In this document: piece by piece, positions 27,037 through 35,280 of the stretch | Layout: every line of letters begins with the position of its first letter | Numbering within the stretch: position 1 is the first letter of the stretch | DNA from: Geothrix oryzisoli | Lineage (GTDB): Bacteria; Acidobacteriota; Holophagae; Holophagales; Holophagaceae | NCBI RefSeq assembly: GCF_022808865.1 | Contig: NZ_JAKZLB010000002.1 | Location: forward strand, 76,019-140,018 | DNA length: 64,000 nt | Reading direction: 5' to 3' | Notes under the pieces: model-generated | What the model saw: only the letters and a program-made list of their open reading frames with translations | Database searches by the model: none | Told to the model about the DNA's origin: nothing | Program-made: the position numbers and the translations under genes

Positions 27037-28007
27037 TGAGCCACACCGACCGCTTCGGCGCCACCTGGTGGGGCCGCCTGTGGATCCAGGGCCTCGAGAA
27101 GCTGGGGGACGACTACGAGAACCGCCTGCCCCGCGGCAAGAAGTACGCGGAGGACGGCCACGTGTCCCACTTCGGCGTGCAGCCCGGCGAGATCCAGGCC
27201 CGCGTCCACGGGCGCAAGACCTACAACGTGACCCTGGGCCTGCCCGCCCTCACCCCTGCCCAGTGGGAGAAGGCCCTGGCCCGCATCGCCCAGGAGAGCC
27301 GCTTCGTGGCCTCGCTGCTGGCCGGCGAGATGCCCCAGGGGCTCGACGAGACCTTCCGCGAAGCGGGGGCCAGCCTCTACCCGCGCGTGCCCAAGGAGCT
27401 GCAGACGCACTGCGACTGTCCCGACTGGGCCAACCCCTGCAAGCACGTGGCCGCCGTCTGCTACGTCATGGCCGAGGCCCTGGACCGCGACCCCTGGCTG
27501 CTCTTCGACCTGCGGGGCAAGAGCCGCGACGAGGTGATGCAGGCCCTCCAGTCCGCCCTGGAGGCCGCCGCCGTGGCCGCCCCCAAGAAGCGCGGACGGC
27601 CCCCGAAAAAACAGCAGACCGTGGCCGATCTCCTCAAGCGGGAGCAGCCCCAGCCCGAACCCTGGCGCCATCTGCCGGAGGAGGCCTACGATGCGCTGCC
27701 CATGCCGCTTCCCGAGATCAGCATCCCCCGCGTGATCCCGCCGGACCCCTCGGTGTTCACCCAGCTGGGCCCCCTGCCCCACGCCCGTATCGAGACCAGC
27801 CTCTGTCTGGCCGCCCTCATGCACCGCACCGCCCAGTGGGTGCTGCAGCAGATCGAGGAGGGCCCCCGCCGCCTGGATGACGGCGAGACCGAGGGCGACT
27901 TCGAGCAGCCCGCCTCCCCCTTCGACACCCCCCTGCCCCCCACGGCCCGGCCAGGACGCAACTGGCGTCACAAGAAGCGGCGCTGGGGAAAAAAGGGCGG
28001 ACAATAA
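27033..28007 (+). CDS. SWIM zinc-finger protein, partner of the SNF2 ATPase
   Basis: This 324-aa protein has the SWIM zinc-binding motif CxCx(n)CxH in HCDCPDWANPCKHVAAVCY (about residues 128-146), a fold that can bind DNA or protein. The N-terminal RFGATWWGRLWIQGLEKLG and the IQARVHGRKTYNVTL region match SWIM proteins often encoded next to bacterial SNF2 ATPases. The C-terminal half is Pro/acid-rich and ends in a basic tail. The four-base overlap with the helicase gene supports a joint complex. No nuclease or methylase is adjacent, so nothing here points to restriction or defence. Confidence 0.87.
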   Translation: MMSHTDRFGATWWGRLWIQGLEKLGDDYENRLPRGKKYAEDGHVSHFGVQPGEIQARVHGRKTYNVTLGLPALTPAQWEKALARIAQESRFVASLLAGEMPQGLDETFREAGASLYPRVPKELQTHCDCPDWANPCKHVAAVCYVMAEALDRDPWLLFDLRGKSRDEVMQALQSALEAAAVAAPKKRGRPPKKQQTVADLLKREQPQPEPWRHLPEEAYDALPMPLPEISIPRVIPPDPSVFTQLGPLPHARIETSLCLAALMHRTAQWVLQQIEEGPRRLDDGETEGDFEQPASPFDTPLPPTARPGRNWRHKKRRWGKKGGQ

Positions 28008-28025
28008 CCGGTTTCAGGAGTTTCC

Positions 28026-28400
28026 ATGCGCACCATCGCCACCCCGAACGCCCCCGCCGCCATCGGTCCCTACAGCCAGGCCCAGATCTCCGGCGGCCAC
28101 CTGTTCACCTCCGGCCAGATCCCCCTCGTCCCCGAGACCATGGAGATGGTGACGGGCCCCATCGAGGCCCAGGCCGCCCAGGTGCTCAAGAACCTCTCCG
28201 CCGTCCTCGCCGCCTCCAACACGGGCTGGGACCGCGTGGTGAAGACCACCGTGTTCCTCACGGACATGGCCGATTTCGCGGCCTTCAATGCCGTCTACGA
28301 GGCCGCCCTCGGCGGCGCCAAGCCCGCCCGCAGCACCGTGCAGGTGGCCGCCCTGCCCCGCGGTGCGAAGGTCGAGATCGAGCTCATCGCCGAAGTCTAG
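28026..28400 (+). CDS. ridA: RidA-family enamine/imine deaminase
   Basis: RidA hydrolyses reactive enamines and imines, such as 2-aminoacrylate, released by PLP enzymes. The 124-aa length and the blocks AIGPYSQAQISGGHLFTSGQIPL (split here as AIGPYSQ and FTSGQIPL), VVKTTVFLTDMADFAAFN and ARSTVQVAALPRGAKVEIE show the family. The Arg in PARSTVQV is the substrate-binding residue of RidA. The ribosome binding site CAGGAG is at good spacing. The last 30 bases of the gene occur again 158 bases downstream (see the repeat). Confidence 0.94.
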   Translation: MRTIATPNAPAAIGPYSQAQISGGHLFTSGQIPLVPETMEMVTGPIEAQAAQVLKNLSAVLAASNTGWDRVVKTTVFLTDMADFAAFNAVYEAALGGAKPARSTVQVAALPRGAKVEIELIAEV

Positions 28401-28558
28401 GCACGGACTCTCCCTTGGCCGCTGGGCGCTCGGCTGCGCCTCGACGCACGCGGCCCTGGCAGCCCACGAACGCACAGGGCCCCGCCCTGTGCTCCCACTC
28501 GCCTCCGGCTCGCGGAGTGGGGCCCCCGGTCGAGATCGAGCTCATCGCCGAAGTGTAG
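28371..28558. repeat. 30-bp duplication of the ridA 3' end flanking a hairpin-rich insert
   Basis: Bases 28371-28400, the last nine codons and stop of ridA, recur at 28529-28558 with a single change (GTCTAG to GTGTAG). The 128 bases between hold two hairpins: GCACAGGGC/GCCCTGTGC (28472-28492) and CCCACTC/GAGTGGG (28494-28521). There is no ORF. The pattern fits a small non-coding element that inserted or duplicated here and left ridA intact. Confidence 0.75.
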
Positions 28559-28578
28559 GGTTCATCGGCCCCAACAAA

Positions 28579-28608
28579 GGAAAGGCGCGGGGGGTCCCGC
28601 GCCTTTCC
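28579..28608. terminator. Terminator hairpin between ridA and the PstS-like gene
   Basis: A perfect 13-bp stem (28579-28591 with 28596-28608) has the loop GGGT, placed between two convergent genes. The outer part of the stem is A/T-rich (GGAAAG/CTTTCC), so transcripts from either side end in a short U-containing arm. It probably works in both directions. Confidence 0.7.
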
Positions 28609-28624
28609 CGTGGATCGCCTCCCG

Positions 28625-29605
28625 TCAGTTGCTGCGCAGGCGCTTCCGGTAGAGCTGGGCGATGTCGGCGGGCAGGGGGTAGAGGGAGGCCTGGGTCACG
28701 GCCATCTGCCCCTGGCGGGAAAGGATGTACTGCAGGAACTCCGCGACCGCCGGGGACAGGGACTTGCCGGGCGCCCGGTTCACGTAGAAATAGTAGGTCC
28801 GGGCCAGGGGGTACTTGCCCGAGACCACGTTCTCCTGGGTCGGGGGGACCGGATCCTTGGCCTGCAGCGGCGTCACGGCCAGGGTCTTGTTGCGGGCCAG
28901 CCAGTTGGAGAGCGTGGCGATGCCGATGCCGTTGGCATCCGTCATCACGGCTTCGGCGATGCTCGGCCAATCCACCTCGTCGTGGACGGTGGGCTTGTAC
29001 TTGCCCTTCAGGAGCACCAGGTCGCGGATCCCCGACCGCGCCGCCGTGCCCTCCGCGCGCATGTAGGGATGGATGGGGCGCTTGGTGTAATCGCCCCGGA
29101 CGCCCATGTCGCCCCAGGTGTCCACGGGCGCATCCTTCTTGTAGCCGGCGAGATGGGTCGTGGAGAAGGCCGCATCCAGCTGATCCATCCCGATGTCCTT
29201 GATGGGGTTGCCGGCATTGACGAACACGATGAAGGCGTCGTAGCAGACCACCAGCTTGGTGGGGGTGTAGCCGAACTTCTTCTCGAAGGCCTGGTGCTCG
29301 TCGAGGGTGAGTTCCCGGGCCATGTGGATCATGGGGGCCGTGCCGTCCATCAGCGCCTTCACGGCGGTGGTCGACAGGCCCTGGGTGACCTTGAACTGGG
29401 CCTGGGGCTGCAGGGCCTTGAAGCCGGTCTTCCACTCCTCCCAGACATCCGTCAGGGAGTCGGCGCCGATGCTCTCGATCACGGCATTGACCCCCTGGAC
29501 CGGCGCGTAGGCGGGCAGGTTCGGGTCCAGCTTGGGAACATGTTGGACGACCCCCTGGCTGAGCAGCAGGGTGCTGGCCGCGAAGGCGAGGAAGAGCGAG
29601 CGCAT
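28625..29605 (-). CDS. PstS-like periplasmic phosphate/oxyanion-binding protein, copy 1
   Basis: This 326-aa protein starts at the ATG at 29605 (AGGAG upstream) with a signal peptide (MRSLFLAFAASTLLLSQG). The mature protein has the PstS-type ligand-binding fold: IESIGADSLTDVWEEWKTGF, KLVVCYDAFIVFVNAGNPI, DQLDAAFSTT, DTWGDMGVRGDY and RTYYFYVNRAPGKSLSPAVAEFLQY. PstS homologues bind phosphate for the PstCAB importer, but no pstCAB genes are nearby, so it may serve a distant transporter or a sensor. The next gene upstream encodes a clear paralogue. Confidence 0.8.
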   Translation of the reverse strand: MRSLFLAFAASTLLLSQGVVQHVPKLDPNLPAYAPVQGVNAVIESIGADSLTDVWEEWKTGFKALQPQAQFKVTQGLSTTAVKALMDGTAPMIHMARELTLDEHQAFEKKFGYTPTKLVVCYDAFIVFVNAGNPIKDIGMDQLDAAFSTTHLAGYKKDAPVDTWGDMGVRGDYTKRPIHPYMRAEGTAARSGIRDLVLLKGKYKPTVHDEVDWPSIAEAVMTDANGIGIATLSNWLARNKTLAVTPLQAKDPVPPTQENVVSGKYPLARTYYFYVNRAPGKSLSPAVAEFLQYILSRQGQMAVTQASLYPLPADIAQLYRKRLRSN

Positions 29606-29686
29606 GGGGAGACTCCTGAGGACGAGGAGGACGAGCCCCCGGGCAAAGTCAGCCGGGTACTCGTCCGAAAGCAGAACACTCCCCAA

Positions 29687-29770
29687 GTCTAGTATCTTTT
29701 AATTAAATTGCTATAATATTTACCAATCCATTCGTTCGTACAACTCGATTCATTGCTTTGTTTTAGTTTC
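29687..29770 (-). promoter_or_regulatory. AT-rich promoter region of PstS-like copy 1
   Basis: About 80 bases here are strikingly A/T-rich against the GC-rich background. On the minus strand TTGTAC and TATTAT lie 19 bases apart, a loose sigma70-like pair, followed by more A/T. I see no clear Pho-box. Transcription would run into the gene starting at 29605. Confidence 0.4.
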
Positions 29771-29787
29771 CGGGTGACCTTCACCCG
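29771..29787 (-). terminator. Hairpin after PstS-like copy 2
   Basis: CGGGTGA (29771-29777) pairs with TCACCCG (29781-29787) around a 3-base loop, 15 bases past the stop of the minus-strand gene. No T-tract follows. It may separate the two paralogous transcripts. Confidence 0.4.
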
Positions 29788-29802
29788 TGGCTTGGAACCG
29801 AC

Positions 29803-30786
29803 CTAGTTGGCCCGGAGGCGCTTCCGGTTCATCTGGGCGATCTCCATGGGCAGGGGATACAGCATGGCCTGGGCCACGGCCAGCTGGCCGTCCCGGGACA
29901 GGGCGAACTGCAGGAACTCGGCCAGGGCGGGGGGCAGGTCCTTGCCGGGGGCACGATTCACATACAGGTAGTAGGTCCGCGAGAGGGGGTACCGGCCGGA
30001 GATCACGTTCTCCTGGGTCGGGGCCACAGCTTCCTTGGCGTGAAGGGGCGTCAAGGCCAGGGTCTTGTTGCGGCTCAGCCAGCTCGCCAGGGTGCCGATG
30101 CCCAGACCGGAGGCATCGGTCATGACCGCTTCCGAGATGCCCGACCAGTCGGGGCTTTCCATGACCGTGGGCTTGTACTTCCCCTTGAGCAGCACCATCT
30201 CCTGGATGGTGACCCGGGAGGCGAGGCCTTCGGCACGCATGTAGGCATTGATCGGTCGCCGGCTGTAGTCCCCGTTGCGAACCCCCAGATCACCCCAGGT
30301 ATCCACCGCGGAATCGGACCGGTAGCCCGCGAGCTTGGTCGTGGAATAAGCCGCGTCCAGCTGATCCATGCCCATATCCTTGATGGGATTTGCCGCGTTC
30401 ACGAACACGATGAAGGCGTCGTAGCACACCACGAGCTTGATGGGCTGGTAGCCGAACTTCTTCTGGAAAGCCTGGGCCTCCTCCACCTTCATTTCCCGGG
30501 GTAGGTGGAGCAGGGGCGCACCCTCTTCGAGGAAAGCCTTCAGCGCGCGGGGCACGGGGACATGGGCCACCTTCAACTGGACCTTGGGCTGGGCCCGCTT
30601 GAATCCGACCCGCCACTCCTCCCAGACATCGGCGAGCGAATCGGCCCCGATGCTCTCCACCGTGCCATCCACCTGGGCCGTGGGAGCGTAGGCCGGGAAG
30701 CTCGGATCCACCTTGGGGGCGTACTGGACCACGCCCTGGCCGAGCAGGGCGCTACAGACGGCGAGCGAAAACACGAGTTGGCGCAT
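29803..30786 (-). CDS. PstS-like periplasmic phosphate/oxyanion-binding protein, copy 2
   Basis: This 327-aa protein starts at the ATG at 30786 with AGGGG upstream and a signal peptide (MRQLVFSLAVCSALLGQG). It aligns with copy 1 over its whole length: VESIGADSLADVWEEWRVGF, KLVVCYDAFIVFVNAANPI, GMDQLDAAYSTTKLAGY, DTWGDLGVRNGDYSRRPI and RTYYLYVNRAPGKDLPPALAEFL. The pair clearly arose by tandem duplication. Differences cluster in the region before residue 120 and in the loop near 180-200. Each copy has its own A/T-rich upstream region, so they may be expressed under different conditions. Confidence 0.8.
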   Translation of the reverse strand: MRQLVFSLAVCSALLGQGVVQYAPKVDPSFPAYAPTAQVDGTVESIGADSLADVWEEWRVGFKRAQPKVQLKVAHVPVPRALKAFLEEGAPLLHLPREMKVEEAQAFQKKFGYQPIKLVVCYDAFIVFVNAANPIKDMGMDQLDAAYSTTKLAGYRSDSAVDTWGDLGVRNGDYSRRPINAYMRAEGLASRVTIQEMVLLKGKYKPTVMESPDWSGISEAVMTDASGLGIGTLASWLSRNKTLALTPLHAKEAVAPTQENVISGRYPLSRTYYLYVNRAPGKDLPPALAEFLQFALSRDGQLAVAQAMLYPLPMEIAQMNRKRLRAN

Positions 30787-30934
30787 GGTGACCCCTGGCA
30801 TGTGAAACATCAGATTCACTGGGGCGCGTCGGTGCACAGCCGGAGGCTGGAATGGGCGCCCTTCGGATCCTGCAGACACAGGTTAATTTACCACTGCATC
30901 CTTTACTGCTTGGCAAAATTCTCCCGAGAATCCG

Positions 30935-31666
30935 TCAAGCCAACCCCAACCGGGCCTTGAGTGCGGGGGCGGCCCCCCGGCTGACCTCCAACTCCACCCC
31001 GCCGGCCAGGCGCACGAGGAGGCGGCCCGAGTCCCCGGCCCGGACGCCGAGGACGGCCTCCGGCCGGATCAGCAGATGGCGGTGGCCTCGGACCACCCGG
31101 GCCCCCAGGGCCAGCTCCGCCTCCGCCAGGGTCTTCCAGGTGGTTCGCAGCCGCTCGCCCACGAAGGCCCACACGGCCCCGTCCTCGAACAGAAAGTGGG
31201 TGGTCTTCGCGAGATCCACCAGCACCAGACCCGCGCCCGCCCTCACGGGGAACCGGAAGGGCCCGGTGGGGTGTGGCGCGGTCTCCCGCCCGAGCCCATT
31301 CCCCGCCGCGGCGTGCAGGCGCTGCAGGGTTGCGGAAAGCCGGTCCGCCGTCACGGGTTTGAGCAGGTAGTCCGTGGCGGCCTGCTCGAAGGCGCGCACG
31401 GCGTGCTCTGCATAGGCCGTCACGAACACCACGGGGACGGGCCGCGGCAGGTCCGCGGTCACATCCAGCCCGCTGAGCCCAGGCATCTGGATGTCCAGGA
31501 ACAGGGCGTCCACGCCTTCTCCGCGGGCCAGCCAGGCCAGCACGGAGGGTCCGTCCTCCAGCTCGGCCACCACCTCACAGCCCGCCTCCCGAAGCAGCCG
31601 CGTCAGCCGGCGCAAGTTGAAGGGCTCATCCTCGGCCACCAGCACGCGCAGCGGACGCCCGCTCAT
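30935..31666 (-). CDS. LytTR-family response regulator
   Basis: This 243-aa protein has an N-terminal REC domain (VLVAEDEPFNLRRLTRLL, Asp in ALFLDIQMPGLSGLD, FVTAYAEHAVRAFEQAATDYLLKPV) and a C-terminal LytTR DNA-binding domain (KTTHFLFEDGAVWAFV, VRGHRHLLIRPEAVLGV). LytTR regulators bind direct repeats upstream of target genes through a beta-rich domain. Its start overlaps the kinase stop by ATGA. Its 3' end faces the PstS-like pair on the same strand, about 150 bases away. Confidence 0.93.
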   Translation of the reverse strand: MSGRPLRVLVAEDEPFNLRRLTRLLREAGCEVVAELEDGPSVLAWLARGEGVDALFLDIQMPGLSGLDVTADLPRPVPVVFVTAYAEHAVRAFEQAATDYLLKPVTADRLSATLQRLHAAAGNGLGRETAPHPTGPFRFPVRAGAGLVLVDLAKTTHFLFEDGAVWAFVGERLRTTWKTLAEAELALGARVVRGHRHLLIRPEAVLGVRAGDSGRLLVRLAGGVELEVSRGAAPALKARLGLA

Positions 31667-32775
31667 GCCTTCACCTCCAGCCTCAGCTCGGCCACGGTCC
31701 AGTCGCCTTCGCGGCGGAGCCGCAGCGCGTCCGCCGGAGCCCCCAGGAGGCGAAGGCGCTCCCGCAGGTTCCGCAGGCCCAGCCCCGGCCCATCCTCCCC
31801 CGTCGGCGCCGGTCCCGTATTGGCGACCCGCACCCGAATCCGGCCGTCCTCCCGGGCGACCTCCACCGCCAGATCGCCGCCTCCCAGGGCCATCGACACG
31901 CCGTGCTTCAGGGCGTTCTCCACCAGGGGCTGGATCATGAGGGGCGGAACCTCCACGCCATCGAGGGCCTCGGGCCAGGCCCAGGTCTCGCGCAGGCGGC
32001 GCCCCAGGCGCAGGCGCTCCAGGGCCAGGTGCTGCTCCACCAGGCGGCGCTCGTCGCCGAGGGGAGCCCGCAATCGCGAGCCGTGGTCGAGCAGGGAGCG
32101 GAGCAGCTCTGACAGGTTCACGAGGGCCGCCTCCGCCGCGGCCGGGTCTTCCCGCACCAGTTCCGTCAGGCCGCTGATGGCATTGAAGAGCACGTGGGGA
32201 TTCATCTGGCCCTGGAGGACGCGGGCTTGGGCCTCATCCGCAGCCCGCCGGTACGCCGCCTCCTGGAGCTCGGCGCGTTCGCGGTCCGCCAGGACCCAGC
32301 CCAGTAGCAGCCCGAAGCAGAGGTGCGCCACGCCGAGGATCCACAACCGTGGATGGATCGGCAGGAACCTCGGCTCTTCCCGGCGCGGCCCCAAGCCCCG
32401 ATGCGGCCCCCCGCGCTCCATCAGGACCGGGCCCGGCCCTGGGCCCCGGCCGGGGGTCAGGGGTCCGCCGGCCAGACCCAGGAGCAGGAGGACGCCCAGG
32501 GTCAGGGCCGCCATCCAGGGCAGGGCCTGCGCCGCACCCCGGAGGGTGCCCGCCATCGGCCGCTCATCCCCGGTCCACTGCCAGGGCAGCGGGGCGAGGG
32601 TGAGGAAGAGGGCCACCCAGAGCGAGGGCGCCAGCAGGTCGATGAGGCCGGGCCAAGGCAGGCCCATCAGACCCCGGGTGCCGTTCCACACCAGCCCGAA
32701 CAGCAGCGCGGCACCCCAGGTCCGGGGGCGCCGCGTCCGCTGCCAGGTGGCCTGGAGGACCGTGGAAGCACGCAT
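31663..32775 (-). CDS. LytS/YehU-type sensor histidine kinase
   Basis: This 370-aa protein has about four hydrophobic segments in the first 180 residues, then the His_kinase module: QGQMNPHVLFNAISGLTELV with the phospho-His, VPPLMIQPLVENALKHG (N-box) and EDGPGLGLRNLRERL (G-box). A Gly/Pro-rich loop (about 110-140) sits between the second and third membrane segments. It pairs with the overlapping LytTR regulator and follows the Spy-like gene by 21 bases, so the three form one operon. The stimulus is unknown; the Spy-like protein suggests envelope or metal stress. Confidence 0.92.
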   Translation of the reverse strand: MRASTVLQATWQRTRRPRTWGAALLFGLVWNGTRGLMGLPWPGLIDLLAPSLWVALFLTLAPLPWQWTGDERPMAGTLRGAAQALPWMAALTLGVLLLLGLAGGPLTPGRGPGPGPVLMERGGPHRGLGPRREEPRFLPIHPRLWILGVAHLCFGLLLGWVLADRERAELQEAAYRRAADEAQARVLQGQMNPHVLFNAISGLTELVREDPAAAEAALVNLSELLRSLLDHGSRLRAPLGDERRLVEQHLALERLRLGRRLRETWAWPEALDGVEVPPLMIQPLVENALKHGVSMALGGGDLAVEVAREDGRIRVRVANTGPAPTGEDGPGLGLRNLRERLRLLGAPADALRLRREGDWTVAELRLEVKA

Positions 32776-32796
32776 GAGCCGTCAGGATAGCCGGGA

Positions 32797-33306
32797 CTAT
32801 TTCGTCGGCGGCCCGTCCGGGCTCATGCCGGGGCCGGCGCCGGGACCCCGGCCGTCCCGCGGGGCCCAGCCCGGACCGAAGCCGGGGCCCATGCCCCGCT
32901 TCTCGAACTGGGCCTTCTGCTCGGCGGTGAGGATGGGCAGGATCTCCTGCTGGGCCGCCCGATGCTCGAGCAGCAGGTCGAACTGGGCCGCCGAGGCCTT
33001 GTCATGCAGCGCCTGGAGGGTCTTGGTGTCGGTGGCCAGGTCGGCCATGGCCTCCCGCAGGGCCTTGTGGGCGGCTCCCGCGGCCTCGCCCTTGGTCTTG
33101 AAGGCCGCCTGGTGGCGTTCGTGGATGGCCTTCACCTGGGCCTGCTGGGCCTCGGTCAGGTGCAAGCCCATGAGGCCCCGGCCGGCGCCACGGCCATGGC
33201 CATGGCGGAAACCGGGCCCAGGGCCGGGATCCTGGGCCGAGAGGGAGGCGCCCAGGGCCAACAGCGCCCCAACGAGGGCCGCGAAACGAAGGGGTTGGGT
33301 GTTCAT
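32797..33306 (-). CDS. Spy/CpxP-like periplasmic LTxxQ protein
   Basis: This 169-aa protein starts at the ATG at 33306 (GGAG upstream) with a signal peptide (MNTQPLRFAALVGALLALGASLSA). Two LTxxQ motifs, LTEAQQAQVKAIHERHQ and LTAEQKAQFEKRG, mark the Spy/CpxP family of periplasmic chaperones and stress sensors. The tail is rich in Gly/Pro with GPGFGPG and GPGAGPG. It leads the operon with the LytS-like kinase and LytTR regulator. By analogy with CpxP it may modulate the kinase, which is inference. Confidence 0.85.
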   Translation of the reverse strand: MNTQPLRFAALVGALLALGASLSAQDPGPGPGFRHGHGRGAGRGLMGLHLTEAQQAQVKAIHERHQAAFKTKGEAAGAAHKALREAMADLATDTKTLQALHDKASAAQFDLLLEHRAAQQEILPILTAEQKAQFEKRGMGPGFGPGWAPRDGRGPGAGPGMSPDGPPTK

Positions 33307-33453
33307 GGAAGGCTCCGGGTGTCGGGGGCGGATCATCCGTCCACCCCAGGAGATGCGCTTCGGGCGCCCGGGGTTGGCGGCCTTCTTCGAACAGCAGATT
33401 CGGGGTCCTGAACGGCGGCCCAGGGCTGTCGAACCGGAAGCCGGAAAAGCGCC

Positions 33454-33927
33454 CTACTCCTCCTCCGTCTCCCCGATGTCCTCCTCGATGGCCTCCCAGC
33501 GGTGGTGGGCCTGGAACGCCGGGTCCTCCAGGCGGGTGAGGAAGTCCGTCATGCGGGGACCCCAGGCCGACCCGGTCACACAGCCCTCCGGCGCGTGGGG
33601 CAGCAGTTCTGCCGGAGCTTCCTCCAGGCAGAGCTGGGTGAGGATCAGGCTCTGGCGGTAGCTTTCCCCCACGGGGGTGAGGTTGGCGGCCAGGGTCTCC
33701 AGGACCTCGGCCAGGGGGGCATCCTCCGGCAGGCCCTCCGCCTCGGCCTCGAGCAGGGCCACGGTCTTGAGGCGGGCCGCCAGGAGTTTGAGATGCAACC
33801 GCTCCAGGTCCCGGCGGACCGCTCCCTTCGCCAGGGCGTGGGCGGCATCCTCCAGGTGGGGGTGGAGCTTCCGGAACAACAGCGACAGGGCGGTTTCGGC
33901 CGGTGACAGGGGAACGGATTCGGTCAT
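33454..33927 (-). CDS. Uncharacterised helical acidic protein
   Basis: I do not recognise this 157-aa protein. It is predicted to be all-helical, with hydrophobic heptad-like stretches (ETALSLLFRKLHPHLEDAAHAL, split by charged residues, and RRDLERLHLKLLAARLKTVALLEAEAEG). There is no signal peptide or membrane segment, and the tail is very acidic (EEDIGETEEE). The start has GGGG upstream (AGGGGAACGG on the opposite reading is weak). It is divergent from the HPt gene. Confidence 0.6.
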   Translation of the reverse strand: MTESVPLSPAETALSLLFRKLHPHLEDAAHALAKGAVRRDLERLHLKLLAARLKTVALLEAEAEGLPEDAPLAEVLETLAANLTPVGESYRQSLILTQLCLEEAPAELLPHAPEGCVTGSAWGPRMTDFLTRLEDPAFQAHHRWEAIEEDIGETEEE

Positions 33928-34012
33928 GACCCCAGCCTACTACCGCCCGGGGTGGGCGCCCCCCATTGGACGGACGGGCCTCCCTGGTTCAGCATGGAGG
34001 CCAGGAGTTCTC

Positions 34013-34387
34013 GTGGCCCCTTCGGACCTGCTCGACCTGACGACCCTCCAGAACCTGGTGGAACTGGATGACGGCAGCCATGGCCTGGTGCAGGAGATGA
34101 TCGGCATCTTCCGGGAGGATACCCCGCACCGGATCGAGGACATCCTCGCCGCCGCGGCCCGCCAGGATGCCGAGGAGTTCTCCCGCGCCTCCCATGCCCT
34201 CAAGGGCGGCTCCGGCGCCCTGGGTGCCAAGACCCTGCGCGCGCTGGCGGCGGAGCTGGAAGCCCTGGGCCGGGGCGGTTCCGTGGAGGCTGGGCCCGAC
34301 CTGAGGGCCCGCCTGGAAAAGCTCTTCCAGGACAGCCTGGCGGCCCTGGAGGCCTATGTGCGCGAAGGCGAATCCCGGCGGGGCTGA
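34013..34387 (+). CDS. Stand-alone HPt phosphotransfer protein
   Basis: This 124-aa protein is a single HPt domain with the phospho-His motif FSRASHALKGGSGALGAKTLRALAAELE (His near residue 62). The GTG start at 34013 is chosen because AGGAG lies just upstream; the open frame before it is antisense to the preceding gene. HPt proteins relay phosphate between hybrid kinases and regulators. No partner is adjacent. The hybrid kinase at 10456 lacks an obvious HPt domain of its own, so a relay between them is conceivable. Confidence 0.85.
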   Translation: MAPSDLLDLTTLQNLVELDDGSHGLVQEMIGIFREDTPHRIEDILAAAARQDAEEFSRASHALKGGSGALGAKTLRALAAELEALGRGGSVEAGPDLRARLEKLFQDSLAALEAYVREGESRRG

Positions 34388-34393
34388 TCCCGC

Positions 34394-35239
34394 TCAGGGC
34401 GCCCCGTAGGGCTTCACGCCGCTCGTGCCCTTCGGCGGCGGCTGGTCGCTGATCTGGACCCGGCCGTTGGCGTCGGTCCACTGGTAGATGCGGGTGGCGG
34501 CCCGCTGCTGGGGCGTGGGCTCCGCGACCGTCTTCTGCTCCTCCACCTCGAAGCCGCCGCGGCCCTTCTTCAGCAGGGCCATGCTGCCGGCCAGCTTCGG
34601 ATCGGGCTGCACGGCCCTGCGCTGATAGAGGTCGAGGACCTTCGGCACGTAGGCCCGGGTCTCGCGGAACGGCGGGATGCCCTTGTAGCGGTTCACCGCG
34701 CCTTCGCCGGCATTGTAGGCGGCCACCACCTTGTTCAGGTCGCCCTCGTAGTAGCCGTGGAGCCACTTGAGGTACTTCACGCCGCCGCTGATGTTCTGCC
34801 GTGGATCGAAGGGATCCAGCACGCCGAAGCGTTCTGCCGTGGACGGCATCAGCTGCATGAGGCCCAGGGCCCCGGCCTTGGAGCGGGCCCGGTAGTTGAA
34901 GGCGCTTTCCGCCTGGATGATGGCCCGTGCCAGGTGGACGTCCACCCCCTCGGCCTGGGCGATCTCGTCCACCAACGCGATGAGCTCGGGGCTCCGGAGG
35001 GCCTTGGCCATCTCCGCGGGGGTCACGGCCAGGCGCACCTTGCCCACGCCCACGTGCTTGAGGATCAGCCCCTGTCCCTTCATGTAGCTGGGCGGCAGGT
35101 TGTTGATCACCAGGCGGCCCTGCCGGTCGTAGTAGGTGTAGAGGTAGGTGACGCCCGGCTTCCCCGTCCTCGAGGCCTTCGGCATCCCGGCGGTCAGGGC
35201 CAGGGAGGCGAGGGAGAGGATCAGAATGGGGCGCAACAT
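34394..35239 (-). CDS. Lytic transglycosylase (SLT) with DUF4124-like ends
   Basis: This 281-aa exported protein has a signal peptide (MLRPILILSLASLALTAG). The central SLT domain (about 100-215) has the catalytic Glu in IIQAESAFNYRARSKAGALGLMQLMPSTA and AAYNAGEGAVNRYKG. Short DUF4124-like strands occur at both ends: YTYYDRQGRLVINNLPP and IYQWTDANGRVQISDQPPP. It cleaves peptidoglycan glycan strands to anhydromuramyl products. It is convergent with the HPt gene (6-base gap) and lies downstream of the 72-bp repeat array. Confidence 0.92.
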   Translation of the reverse strand: MLRPILILSLASLALTAGMPKASRTGKPGVTYLYTYYDRQGRLVINNLPPSYMKGQGLILKHVGVGKVRLAVTPAEMAKALRSPELIALVDEIAQAEGVDVHLARAIIQAESAFNYRARSKAGALGLMQLMPSTAERFGVLDPFDPRQNISGGVKYLKWLHGYYEGDLNKVVAAYNAGEGAVNRYKGIPPFRETRAYVPKVLDLYQRRAVQPDPKLAGSMALLKKGRGGFEVEEQKTVAEPTPQQRAATRIYQWTDANGRVQISDQPPPKGTSGVKPYGAP

Positions 35240-35280
35240 GGGCGTCCTAATGATACGGCCGGGTGGCTTGGAGGGAGGCG

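Noticed and set aside
23908..28007. Phage-defence island
   Set aside because: SNF2 and SWIM proteins occur in some defence systems, but no nuclease, methylase, protease or toxin partner is adjacent and the neighbours are housekeeping genes.
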